A program made the translations under genes and the position numbers. From positions 173,546,861-173,610,860 of the forward strand of contig NC_081406.1 of NCBI RefSeq assembly GCF_030272615.1: 64,000 nt of DNA. The letters are read 5' to 3'. Below the pieces are notes generated by a model, which ran no database searches, was not told the origin of the DNA, and saw only the letters and a list, made by a program, of their open reading frames with translations. Source of the DNA: Cryptomeria japonica. Taxonomy: Eukaryota; Streptophyta; Pinopsida; Cupressales; Cupressaceae. Shown here one piece after another: positions 34,391-45,758 of the stretch (position 1 is the first letter of the stretch; every line of letters starts with the position of its first letter).

Positions 34391-36042
34391 TGTAGTGTCG
34401 TAAATTGTACACACTTGCTAGGGTGGTACAATTTCACACTTAGGTTAGCACCCACCTTAGTGTGTCTTGCATCTTGCATTATTATTTCCCTTTAAGAATT
34501 TAATTAAATCTAAAGTCATATTTCATCACTTCATACATCATAAAGTTGGGCCCTTTATCCTAAGTGTGCCCCTTTTCTTTTATTTCTACAATAAATCATT
34601 TAATCATAAACCCTAATTATATCCTATTTCGACCTTTAAGGCCCGATTTCACATATCAAAACACCTTGAAATTAGTTGTAACTTTGGGATTCTCTCTAAT
34701 ATCATCATATCTAACTCCCCTTAAAATTTGGTGAAATTTTGGTTGGACCATGTGTGTTCCCGCCACGGTCCTCACCTTTTTTCCCGAAATTTTGGGAGCA
34801 TAATTCTATGATATTATAATGCTTAACCCCAAAAGATTAGCAGTAAATTAAATTCCTAGGTTGGCCTAAAGGCAAAATTAATTTTAAATTAAGATCTAGG
34901 GTTTCATACATAAGAGCTCTCTTTCTTCATTTGAAGGCATCTCAGAAAATATAGGAAAAGGTTGTAGGAGCAAGCATAAGGAGCCTTCTATGCAGTGAAA
35001 GAGAACCAACAACATTCAAGAATATTCAACAAAATTAATCAGGCATTTGTCAAGAATTCATCATCAATTAGGATCCTTGAAGACATTGAAGAGTAATAGG
35101 AGATCTTGTGACAATATCTCTCCCTTGGGGATTGGTATGATTTCATGTTATTTTCATGTATTTGCATGAGATTCTTTACATAAACTTGCATATTTACATT
35201 CATTATTTAGATCACTTTGCATCATTTATTTAGAGAATTTACTTTGTCAATTAAAAGCAATTAGGGTTCTCTTTAGGGTTGCTCTAGATTGTTTACTTTC
35301 ATTTTAGGATCTTGCATCCACATAGGGTTCTAGCACACACATTTTCAGTACATTATTGGCTATTTGTGGAGGTGTAAATCACCAAAACAGGGGTTTGACT
35401 AAGGAAAAAACCCATATAGCCACCCAAACCTTCCCTTTTTAGTTGTAGGTGCAGAAACAGGCATTCGAAGGCAGTTCAAGATCTGGAAAAGGCATCAAAA
35501 CCACTTAGAAGTCTCAGAAGTGCAAAAATTTATCAAGGAAAGGAGTATGGCACCCTGGTCCTACCCAAGAAAGGGGCGTGGCACCTTGGTCCCTCCATTT
35601 TTCAATCAAATTTGATAGGTTTCAGACCCAAGACCTCTAGTTTGTAGTGTTTCAATTGTAGCCTCCTGTCTGCAGAAACAGGACAGTGGCGTGGCACCCT
35701 GGTCCAAGTCAATTTTGGTCAATTTGTAGCATCAGTTACACATTCAGAATCCTCTCCCTTTCATTCTTTTAGTATCTCAGTTTCAGATCTACAAATTTGT
35801 TCAATTCTAAGTTCATTTATGCTTCATTCTTCATCTCCTAGTCTAGTTGATCAATCAAACCATAATTTTTCTCATGATTTGAAACAAGAGGAATATAAAC
35901 CCTAAGATTTAATCCTTGGATCTCTCTTTCTCACAAGAAGTAGCCAAAGTGATTATCTCCCTAGGCTCTTTCATATTCCCAATGTGTTGGCAAAAGTGGG
36001 ATTAGGTCCTAGTCACCCGGTCTCGCTTTTCCCATCCCCACA
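34391..36042 (+). repeat. LTR of C2 (1652 bp)
   Basis: It begins TGTAGTGTCGTAAATTGTAC and ends CCCATCCCCACA, followed by a primer-binding site. It aligns with C1 4399-6083. It contains GCGTGGCACCCTGGTCC-type repeats (35542-35560, 35575-35592, 35688-35705), a GGGGTTTGACTAAGGAAAA element near 35389, and the long hairpin. Confidence 0.85.
34721..34798 (+). repeat. Long hairpin module in C2 LTR
   Basis: AAAATTTGGTGAAATTTTGG ... GGACCATGTG ... CGCCACGGTCC ... CCCGAAATTTTGGGAG. The arms and centre match the N leader modules. Confidence 0.65.
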
Positions 36043-36064
36043 TTTTGATGAACCCAACGTGAAT
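36043..36064 (+). promoter_or_regulatory. Primer-binding site of C2
   Basis: TTTTGATGAACCCAACGTGA follows the LTR; it differs from the N site by a few bases. Confidence 0.7.
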
Positions 36065-36387
36065 CCAACCTTATTTAATTCTGATTTATGTTCTTAGATA
36101 TGAGTGTTTTTTCTATGTCAAATTCAAATTTACATTTATAAGTTTCAATTCCTTGCAAATTTCAAAATTTAGAGGTTAATTTTGTTGAAACCCTAATTTT
36201 TCAATTCAAAATTGAACTTGTGGATAGCTAATTTTGGATCATTAATTTCAGATCTGATTTTGGAACACATTTAACTCATAAATTTCATTTTCTAAATCAA
36301 CATTTAGAGTGATTTCATTGGTTAAAATTGAACATTTCCTTTTATTTTGCATGTGTTATCATTTGAGGGAGGAATTTTTTTGTCAAG
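36065..36387 (+). other. C2 short leader
   Basis: AT-rich, 0.3 kb, with no ORF. Much shorter than the leaders of N (1.2 kb) and P (2.7 kb). Confidence 0.6.
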
Positions 36388-39300
36388 ATGCATTCATTTC
36401 ATAAATGTGATAATGGGCTAGCTTCCCTTGTTTCAATTTTTCCATCTCTTAAAGAACTTCCTCCTATTTATGAAAACATTTTAGTGCCTAAAAGAGTCCT
36501 TACCAATCCCTTCAAAGCTCTCCTATGCTCTAAGGATGAAAATTTGAAGAGTGATCTTGACAATTCTCCTAAAATGTGTACTTCTCATCTAGCTATCTTA
36601 GAGGAAGAGGATGGTATCATAAACACCTTTATTAATGTTACTTTACCTTCCTTACATGATGCTTCTCTATGTGAAAAGGTATTGATGGACATTGACTTAT
36701 CTTCTCCTAAATTTGGTCTTACCAATGGGGGCATGTTAGTACAACAAGAGGTTATGAGCACTTCTTCCAAAGATCTCCTTCCTAAGCATGAATCTTTGGA
36801 GAAAGATGTTAATCTCCCTCCTAAATAATACTCCCCTCACGAGGTTCATTTTTTGCAAGAAGATTGTATTGTCCCTACTTTTCCAAGTGATGGCATTTCC
36901 TCTTTTGATTCCAACGAAATTCCCACTAGAGATGATGCATTAATGAGAAATGCTTTCCCTTCTCCTAAAGTTTATCTTACCCCTAAAGATGCCTTAGAGA
37001 AAGAAGATGAAATCATAATAAATTTCCTTGATTCTCTGTCCCCTAAAGATCCTATTGAACACATTGTAAGGCAAGAAGATGATTTAAATACATGTAGTGA
37101 TTCTCTCCTTCCTAAGGAAGAATTAATTAACAATGTTATCCCTTCTCCCGAAATTGGCAATAACAATAAGGACATCTTTGTGCAAGATATTTATAATACT
37201 TTTCCTAATGACCTCACTATTTGGGATGAACCATTAGAAGAAGGTGTTGATTATTCTCTACCCCATGAGAGAACCCTAGCTAAAGGGGATAAAATCATGA
37301 TTGATGACTCCCTTGATAGCATCTCACCTTCCATGAATCTCAATCATTCTCCATCTAAAGGTAAATAATCTCCCTCTCCTAAACTTGGTTCTACTCATAA
37401 GGATACCCTAGTTTAAGATAAGATGGTTAACATCTTTTTCAAAGATCTCCCTCTCAAAGGTGAGACTTTAGAGAATAATGTTGATCCTTCTCTTAGAGAT
37501 TATATTCCCCATGTAGATCCTCTTATGATAAAGGATGATATGACCTTCCTAGTAGTAATCTTTCTTCTAAAACATCAATGCCTACCCCTAGTCTCCCTCC
37601 TAAAATTGATCTTATCTGTGATAACATTCTAGTGCAAGGAGAGACCATCAACAATTCTTCCAACAATCTTGTTCATTCTTCTTCTAAGGACACCTTTGAT
37701 ATTCCTAAACCATCTTCAATCAATTTGATACATGTGAATGAAAGACCTAATAAACCCCTTTTCACAGTTCAAGGTGCTTGTCCTTCTCAAAATTCCCCAC
37801 ATAACCCTCTCTTAGTGGTTCAAGGTGGTTATTATAATGATTCTTTTTGCACTCCTAAGAAACCTATTATTACTGTGCAAGGAGGTTATGCTACTAAGAG
37901 CCCTTATGAGTATGCTAAGAAAATCACTGGAGAGAGTTATAATGTGGTTGCTCATATCTACAACACAAGAAACAATAGGCAACCTAGTCATCCTCTAGTT
38001 ATCCCAACTTCATTTCCTCCCTTTCAACCTATTCTTCCACAAGCACCTCGCATATCAAATCTTAGCAAGGAGTATGATCTCATTGAACAACTTAAGGCCA
38101 CTCCTACTAAGATTTCTATTTGGGATTTGGTTCAAACTTCACCTACTTATCATGGGATGTTACAAGATGCTTTGAAAAACTTAGATATCCCACATGCAGT
38201 GACACCTAATAACATGTCCGATTTGATTGATCCTACAAACAAATCCAAATCTCAAATTGTATTCACACAAGATGAGTTACCTTCTCCTGAAATCCAAAAT
38301 CAATATGATCCTCTTATGATTGTGGTTATTATCCATGATAGTGCTATAAGATGAACCCTTGTGGACAATGGGTTTGGCCTTAATTTTTGTGGTGTGGACT
38401 TATTGGATACGATTAATGTGGATCGTACTCTCATCAAACCTTCTTCTCTTACTATTCAAGGCTTTGATAATATTGCTAAACAATGTCTAGGTGTCATAAC
38501 CTTGCCTTTTAAGGTAGGTCATGTTGTGTTACCTACACCCATTCATGTTATGCTTGGTAATTTGACATACAACCTTCTATTAGGGAGACCTTAAATTCAT
38601 AGCATGCAAGTTGTGCCCTCAACTTTGCATAGGCAAGTCAAATTAATTTATAACAATATGACATATACCTTATCATCTGATACCAAATTTCAAGAACAAT
38701 TAAAATCTGGATCTTCTTGTTCAACTACTTCCCATTATTCTTCCAATCCTTCTTCTTCTTCAAATACATATATTTCCTTTAATGATGTTGTTTCTTCTAG
38801 TACTCCTAATTATTCTACTCAATCGGAATCTCCTACCAAGGATCTCTTTTCTCTTGAAGAAGTGCTCACAAATGATGATTGGGGATCTCTATACTTTACC
38901 CCTAATTTTATAGGAGAATATAGGGTACCTTGGAAAGGATCTAAGACTAAGAAGGAGAAATCTAAGGAGGAATCCAAAGAGCAACCCACCTTGTCTAAAC
39001 AACTAAGTAACCGCTTTGTGGCTACTTCTAATTCAAAAGATTCTTCAAATCCTTCCTCTAATTCATATAGCATTGAGATCTATGAGGCATCACCATCTTC
39101 TTTTGATTTGGCATCCCTTTATGGTCCTGGTTATCACATTTTAGCTAAGAGTGGCTATGATGGTAATGGTTGTGGCGCAAATGAACAAGGAATTAAAGTT
39201 CCTTTAGAACATAATACACATGAAGCTTCATTTGGATTTGGATATAATCCTTTTAAGCTCACCAAAGCATCTAAAAGACCATCTCTCAATGTGAATGCTA

Positions 39301-39695
39301 TATTTAGTAGTTATGATAACCTCACCTCAATTAAATCATCTTCTACTTTTTTCAACACTTATCCCCCTCATAAGGAAATCTTGGTGATGAACAAATCTCT
39401 TTATGAATCTCCTCAAGAGATTTCTAATCCCACTTATGAGGCTTTATTTTCTACTCATTATAAAATCCCTTCTTCTAGGAGTAAGGCTCTAATGAATTAT
39501 ACTTATCCCTCTCCTAAGATTTCTTGTGTACAAGAGAAGTATGACTTAGTCGCCTATTCTTCTCCTATAAAATTTTCTCTTTCTAAAGACTTTTTAAGCT
39601 TCATCATTTTGTACATGTTTTTAATATCACTTATAGTAGAGCATTTAACATGTCATATTCAAATACCTCATTCAATCTATCGTGTCTTTAAATAA
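36388..39695 (+). pseudogene. C2 protease/G-patch protein, no capsid or pol
   Basis: The ATG at 36388 opens MHSFHKCDNG. The first 450 codons consist of imperfect repeats of about 60-70 residues around SPK..LTPKDxLVQ and LLPKEE. Then come three repeats around PLFTVQG, PLLVVQGG and PIITVQGG (37755-37895). Next is a segment like the pre-protease part of P (YDLIEQLKATPTKIS). A retropepsin-like region follows with LVDNGFGLN (38352-38390) and NLLLGRP. A G-patch-like stretch (LAKSGYDGNGCG, about 39145) is followed by a Ser-rich tail. No capsid domain, zinc knuckle, RT or integrase is visible. Breaks: TAA 36826, TAA 37366, TAA 37411, a frameshift near 37580, TGA 38352, TAA 38592. Confidence 0.75.
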
Positions 39696-39828
39696 CATTA
39701 ATGGCTATTATGTTGCTCATCATTATGTGACATTGGTAGCTCACTTACTGGGGGCTCATTGTCATTCATGATGGTACAATTTCACGTGCAATCATACTTT
39801 TTTGAAGGGTAAGTGCAAGAAGTTGTGT

Positions 39829-39850
39829 CCACTTTTTGGCCAAAAAGTGG
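39829..39850. repeat. 22-bp perfect palindrome
   Basis: CCACTTTTTGG followed by its exact reverse complement, close to the point where C2 homology ends. Possibly part of a transposon terminus. Confidence 0.85.
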
Positions 39851-40710
39851 AAGTTTTTTCCCTTTTTTTTCGATTTCGTCCCGTTTGACCTAAATATTTG
39901 AGGCACTTAAAGGATGATTCTTGAAAAAATTTGGTAATAGAAAATGTAGTGCTCGAAGTCTACTTTCCAAATATGTAATTTTTTTCAATACCCAGATCTT
40001 AAAAAGGAAGTTTGAATAGGCATTAGTAAAACCTATAATTTAAAAGTCACTTTTTAGGACCATACCATGCTCGTGTATGGCAAGCATAATTTGACCTAAA
40101 TGAAACTTTTTTTCTTTATCCTTTTGGGAAAAGATCTATAACTCACTCATCTTTGATGAGGATATTTTTTTATAATTTTTTTCCATATATTTTTGTTTTT
40201 GTTATTTTTTAATTGGGCATAATCACTGTTTTGAAAAATCTGTGTATACGGCAAGCATAATTTGACCTAAACTTAACACTTTTTAATTTTTTTTTAAACT
40301 GTATAGATTTGTCTATAGTTTGATGCCATATAATTTTTTTTTCAAAAAACTTAAAGACAAAAAAGTTATTAAAATTTTAAAAAACCATGTTATTTCAAGT
40401 TTATGGATCTCTTTCATTATAAATTATTTTAAAATAAAAAATATTGATCCATTCTCTTAAAAATTTATATATTTGGAATCTAGACAGTGTGTACTATAAT
40501 GGGTTTTTGTTGTTTAAAAAAATTCTGAAAATTAGGTGTTCAGATATATTTTTGAAGTTATTTTTTTGTATGAAGCTTGATTTAGGCTTGAAGTTGCAAG
40601 CCAAACCAGTTCCGAGCCTTAGGTTCGGCTTTATGAACCATTTACCAAGCCTAATTCTGAACCTACAAGTGGGCCCCAAAAAACACTTTTTACAAACGAG
40701 ATCATGTGTT

Positions 40711-40835
40711 GAGAACGGGATCCCGTGTTGAAAACGGGATCCCGGTATTTATTGCAAATTATTAAAAAAAAAAAGCAAACAAGATCCCTTTTCAAATTAA
40801 AATGGGATCCCGTTTTCAACACGAGATCCCGTTTG
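40711..40835. repeat. Inverted repeat of GGGATCCCG units
   Basis: The left arm 40711-40744 has a tandem 19-nt unit ACGGGATCCCGTGTTGAAA. The right arm 40804-40835 reads GGGATCCCGTTTTCAACACG and onward. The arms are about 30 bp, separated by about 60 bp of AT-rich sequence. The GGGATCCC core is itself palindromic. Confidence 0.8.
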
Positions 40836-41018
40836 CTTTTACCATTAATTTTTTTTTAATTATATAAATATATGATCATTTAACATAATAAAACATGTCG
40901 ATTCAAATGTGTGAGTTTTTAAATGATATATTATGATCTAGTTGTCCTTTGGATGCTTTTTGGTTGCAATTTTAGATCCATTTTTTGAAGGTGGCATTTA
41001 TTGCATAAGTTTTTAGTC

Positions 41019-43348
41019 ATGGGGTCTAAACAACATCAGAAGAAGAAACAAAGGAGGAAATTGACCGTCAAGGAAATTCAAGAAGAACGAGAGAAGGAGG
41101 CCAAACGTTAAAGGGATAGAAGAATGATGATTCGACAAATGAATAATCATGATGCTTCTGGATCCACAACAATGGAAGAGACAAACATTCAAGATGATGC
41201 CTTGGGGGATCAAATGGACGTAGATGATGCAATTATGGATGATGATGATGATGTGAATGAAATAATTATGAAGAATATTCCAAGTACAACATCCTCAAAT
41301 CCAGGTACATCTTCAAATTATTCGAGTACATCTTCAAATCATTCTCTGCAAGACATGGATAATGTGATTATAGGTGATCTTCATATTGTTGATTTAGTAG
41401 AAGCTGGATATACCAATGTTGAGATTGATAGAATTGTCCATGAAAATGAAAACCTTCATGTTGGTAGAGATGAAATTCTTTTGAATGTTGAAACTGGAAA
41501 TCCTTTTGAACATGGTGAAAATGAAAATCCTTCAATTGTTGAAGATCGGGGAAAATTTTTTATAAAACTTGAAAAAAATGTTTTGGATAATCTTCTTGGT
41601 AAGATTTCTTGGAGATAGATAAGAAAATATGCCAATAGAATATACAAAGAATTTTTTTATCGAAAAAAACTTGCAATTCAATGTCAACTTATGATGCAAT
41701 TGATGAGAATGTGGAAAATGAGAAAAGTGATGAAAAAAATAGGTATCTATGTGAAAGCATCAAAAAAAGATGAATCTGTTAAGCATGTTATGTCTACTAT
41801 TGCAAGTGCCATTGAATCTATTGGTACAAAAAGTCGATCTAAAGATAAGAATGCAGTGCGATGAGCTATAACAACTGTCATAGTGAATAAAGCAACCTTG
41901 AATAAAAGGATGGTAAGCAACATTAGTGGAATTTTAAAGATGCATCCTAAAACATTGGTTAGAGCAGCTAAAAGAAGAGAAAGTATTGAAAGTGATCCAA
42001 TCAACCAAAGTTGGAGTTTTAGTGGTAGACTTTGCAGGTCAGATATGAAATTGAATATTGAAGTGAAATCTTTGGTTGAAAATTTTTGGCATGATAATAC
42101 AAGGGTATCATCTAATGCTAGAGATGTTCTAAAGTTGAGAGTGGGGTGTAAAATTCGTGACCCTCATCCAAAACACCTATTAGACACAACTCAAACTGAA
42201 TTTTATAAAAAAAATTTGGATGAAGTTTTGTTACCTGGAAATATCACTATAAGTCAAAGATCATTTGAAAAATGCAAGCCCTGGTATGTGAAAATTAACA
42301 AGCAAAGAGTCTCTTGTTGTTGTAAAACGTACGTGCAATTTCATTACTATTATGATCTTTTTTGATTCATACGTTGTGTTTTGCATAGTAACATGCTTAT
42401 CCAGGAATGTGGTATCGATATGCCACCTAAATCAATCAAAGAATTTGTAGCAAGTTTATTTTGTCAAAGAACTGATGGACAATTATTTTATTTACATTCA
42501 TGTATTTCTGGACAATGTTCTAGTTGTGGAAATTTTTCATCAATAGTAGAATGTATGCATGAGAGTAGTGAAACTGATTTTGGACAACAACTAGTGGATG
42601 TTATAAGATTTAAGAATGTTGAGTATCCCTTAAAGGATGGGAAAACAGGAAAGCGTGTCGATTTAATCACAAAGAAGGTTAGTGTACATGCATTCATGTC
42701 AGAATTTAAAAGTAAGATTGTACCAAAATATGTGACACACTCTCAACATGCTAGATGACTTAATTCTCAATTTCGCACATGTAGAAATACATTTCCAATT
42801 GGAAGTATACTATCAGTGGTGGACTTTGCAGAAAACTATACTCTTAAGCCACAAGAGGAAATTCAATCTCAATATTACAATTCCACTCAAGTTGCTATTT
42901 TTGTTCATATTATTTATAGACACACAGATGATAGCACAGAGGATGATAGAAAAATCCTAAGGGAGTATCATTTCTATGTGTGTGATAATAGGATGCACTC
43001 ATCAGAGTTTGTTAAATATTGTTTCAGCATATTCTATAGAAATTATAAGAGAAAGAGGAATCCAGATGACAGAACATCTTATATGGTTAGATAATTGTAC
43101 TGGACAATTCAAGAATGCTCGAATGTTTTATTGGTTAAGCAGGTCTCACAAGGTATACACTATCCAACATATATGGAGTTTTTTTGAAGTTGGACATGGC
43201 AAAGGAGAACATGATGGAGGTGGTGCATGTGTTAAAATAATTCTTGCTAGAGAGCAATTAAAATTTGAAGATAATGTAAAATTTAAAGATGCACGTGCAA
43301 TTGTAGATTGGTGCAACACAACCTTATCTACTGGATCAAGTGTGAACT
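41019..43348 (+). pseudogene. Transposase-like protein, 5' part, cut by N2
   Basis: The ATG at 41019 opens a basic N-terminus (KQHQKKKQRRK, likely nuclear). One frame continues to about 43094 with stops at 41109, 41616, 41862, 42363 and 42756, then shifts by one frame near 43070. In order: an acidic Asp/Asn/Ser stretch, a Lys/Arg-rich region (TKSRSKDKN, LVRAAKRRES), a Cys-rich part (SCISGQCSSCG), VDFAENY (42820), YRHTDD, LDNCTGQFKN (43092) and FFEVGHGKGEHDGGGACVK (43180-43236). The D...DN(C)xxQ(F)K...HGKG..DG pattern resembles a family of uncharacterised eukaryotic proteins with a probable RNase H-like transposase core. That assignment is from memory of the pattern and is tentative. Confidence 0.5.
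43344..43348. repeat. Target-site duplication GAACT, left of N2
   Basis: GAACT repeats at 51124-51128, exactly bordering N2. Confidence 0.95.
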
Positions 43349-44576
43349 TGTAGCGTCCTAAAATTGCGACACTTGCAACTTCGACTGCATTTGGGTCTTC
43401 ACGATGGCGACGCAACACTAAACCTGAATGGAGACCCCGAAACTTGTCCATGACATCAAAAACTGCATTTTTCCAGCACCCTGCCTGATCCCTCCTTGCA
43501 CCCTGCTGTCCCGGGAGGTGGGACCAGAGTGCCCAGCGCCCTGGTCCTTCAGGACCAGGGTGCCCAGCGCCCTGGTCCCTGGCCCTATTTTGGGCCCGGT
43601 CTCCTATGGGACTTCGGGTCTTTTTGTTTGCAAAATGGAAAATAACATTTCCTGGTCGGCCTAAGGTCGGGAAAATCAGTCTATCAACCCTAATTGGCAA
43701 GTATATAAACTACTTTTCCTCTCTCATTTTGGGAGGATGGAAAAAGGTGGAAACGATATTCAAACATTCAAGCATTCAAGCATTCAAGCATTCCTTCAAG
43801 CAATTGATCATTCTAAGTCTCCATTCAAGGCTAAGTGTTGCATTCAAGACAAGGATTCAACCATTGAAGAGGAGATCACATACTGCAACATACAACATAC
43901 AACATACAACATACAACAACATCTATACCTTCGCATATAAGGATACAAACATCCTTACAACAAGGTATTAGTACTTGTTTTACATTACATTTACAGCATT
44001 TCTCATTTCTTGGTTAATTCCAAAACCGGGGTTTGACCTAAGGGCAAACCCCTAATCTCTAACCCCCCAATCGTCTTTGCTTTTCTATGTGTAGGTTGCA
44101 GGTACACGGCTGAAATTGAAGATCTGGAATCCTTGTGCAAAGACGAACAGATCCCCCTTCGTTTTGTGGATTTTTCGGAGGACCGTGTGCACGCCGGGCG
44201 CCATCGTCCCGTCAACTCTTGCTCAAATTTGCAGGACAGCGCCGTATCGACATTTTACTGCTAATTCCAGGTCCGCAGCTTCATCCTATATCCCTATCTC
44301 AGTTTATAAGCGAATCTTTCTCACTTTCTATGCATTCCTAGCTTAATCATTCTATCCACAATCTTTACAAAAGAGGGTAGCCTTGCTGTCTTAACCCTTG
44401 AAACTCATCTAGAATCCAATCTTGCATTGTGTGGGATTGGATCTTGTGGGTTTCAACCCCTCTTTTGAATGTAAAGTCTCCCCTAAGTGAAAACCGTCAA
44501 CCCTAGTGACCTCCCTTCTCTCTCCTTGGAGTTGGAAGAGGGGAGAGCAACTAGGGTTCGATTTTTCCGCTTTACA
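43349..44576 (+). repeat. 5' LTR of N2 (1228 bp) with promoter
   Basis: From TGTAGCGTCC to CGCTTTACA. TATA box TATATAA at 43702-43708. GC-rich GCCCAGCGCCCTGGTCC repeats at 43533-43582 (two units). AAGCATTC repeats (43765-43800) and TACAACA repeats (43885-43920). The GGGGTTTGACC...CAAACCCC hairpin lies at 44027-44051. Confidence 0.95.
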
Positions 44577-44598
44577 TTTTGGTGAACCCGACGTGAAC
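44577..44598 (+). promoter_or_regulatory. Primer-binding site of N2
   Basis: TTTTGGTGAACCCGACGTGA, directly after the 5' LTR. Confidence 0.8.
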
Positions 44599-44947
44599 AT
44601 CCTTTCTGATTATTCATGGTTAGATCTGAAAATTTGCTTCCTTAATTACATTTCCATGTTTGATCTTTTGCAAAATTTTAGAGGTTGATTGCATGAAAAC
44701 CCTAAATTTTCTTTTTAGTAATTGAACTTGCGAAATGTCTAAATGTTAATGCTTGTTTCAGATCTACCCTTCTATTGCAAATTATCAATTCATATTTGTG
44801 CTTTAATTTTGAAAATTAAGTGGTTAAGTGTCAAAACCCTAATTTTTAAAACTCTCTTGATTCAACCTTTGTCCGACAATTTCACTGATCAAAACATCTC
44901 CAAATCAGCGGTAACTTTGGATTCCGCAATAAAATCATAATATCTTT

Positions 44948-45034
44948 CATCCCTGAAAATTTGGAAAAAAGTTGCGAGGACCGTGTGCACTCCGAGCGCC
45001 ATCGTCCTCGACATTTTTTCTGAAATTTCGGGAG
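44948..45034 (+). repeat. Long hairpin module A in N2 leader
   Basis: CCCTGAAAATTTGGAAAAAA ... GAGGACCGTGTGCAC ... CATCGTCCTCGAC ... TTTTTTCTGAAATTTCGGGA. The arms pair over about 30 bp. Confidence 0.75.
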
Positions 45035-45570
45035 TTAGATCTTACTGTATTTTTCTGCTTCAATCCAGAATTTTGACTGATTTTATCAATTATAACACTT
45101 TCAAAATTAAAGTCAAAGTTGGTCTTGTGGTTGCTTGGATTAAGGCTTCTAAACATTCAAAAATTGTTGAAACTAAAATTCATGTCAAAATTGTGTTTCT
45201 TACTGTCCTAAATCTGAAAAGTGTGTTGGCATTCATTCGAAATTTCAGTGCTTTATTCAAATTCTTGCAATTTGTGACTTTTGAAATTAAGTGCTTAATT
45301 ACAACAACTTTGATTTCCGCTTTCAAAATTGAATTTTGCGTGAAATTGAGTCAATTTTTAAATTTCAAAACTTGCATTGCTTTTGGTATTCCCTCTAAAA
45401 TCATAAAATTCAAAATTTCAGTTTCCCTCTATTTTTTCAAAATTCAAATTTTGCATTTTTCGACAATCTTGGTAGGGTTCAATTTTGAGATTGCAACTTT
45501 AATTTGGCCTATCTACAGATCGTAAAATCACTCAATTTTTTCAGGTTAGCTATAAAATCATCATAACTTT

Positions 45571-45657
45571 CATCCCTGAAAATTTCGAAAAAAGTTGCGA
45601 GGACCATGTGCACTCTGTTCGCCACGGTCCCGGACATTTTTTTCGAAATTTCGGGAG
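45571..45657 (+). repeat. Long hairpin module B in N2 leader
   Basis: CCCTGAAAATTTCGAAAAAA ... GGACCATGTGCAC ... CGCCACGGTCCCGG ... TTTTTTTCGAAATTTCGGGA. It ends about 100 bases before the ORF start. Confidence 0.75.
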
Positions 45658-45758
45658 ATTGTCCTGATTGCATTTAACAGCTTAAATCTAGGAGATTGGC
45701 TGATTTTACTGAAATTTGCTACCTCTAAAATTCAAAATCTTCTCTCCCTCTCTAGTGC

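Larger units (their letters stand above)
34391..39801 (+). mobile_element. Element C2: LTR plus internal region, truncated at right
   Basis: The LTR (34391-36042), primer-binding site and one long broken ORF (36388-39695) are followed by about 106 bases matching C1. At about 39801 the match to C1 (3457 onward) stops. No polypurine tract or 3' LTR follows. The same LTR also looks like the 3' LTR of the fragment at 33248-34390. Confidence 0.75.
39802..41018 (+). other. Probable 5' non-coding end of a DNA-transposon-like element
   Basis: It begins where C2 homology stops. It contains a 22-bp perfect palindrome (39829-39850). A direct repeat around GGCAAGCATAATTTGACCTAAA occurs near 40078 and 40251. 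A GC-rich inverted repeat lies at 40711-40835. It precedes the transposase-like ORF. No matching right end is in the window, because Q and then the window edge intervene. Confidence 0.45.
44599..45758 (+). other. N2 5' leader
   Basis: AT-rich; aligns with the N1 leader. It contains two long hairpin modules 0.6 kb apart and no supported gene. Confidence 0.65.
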
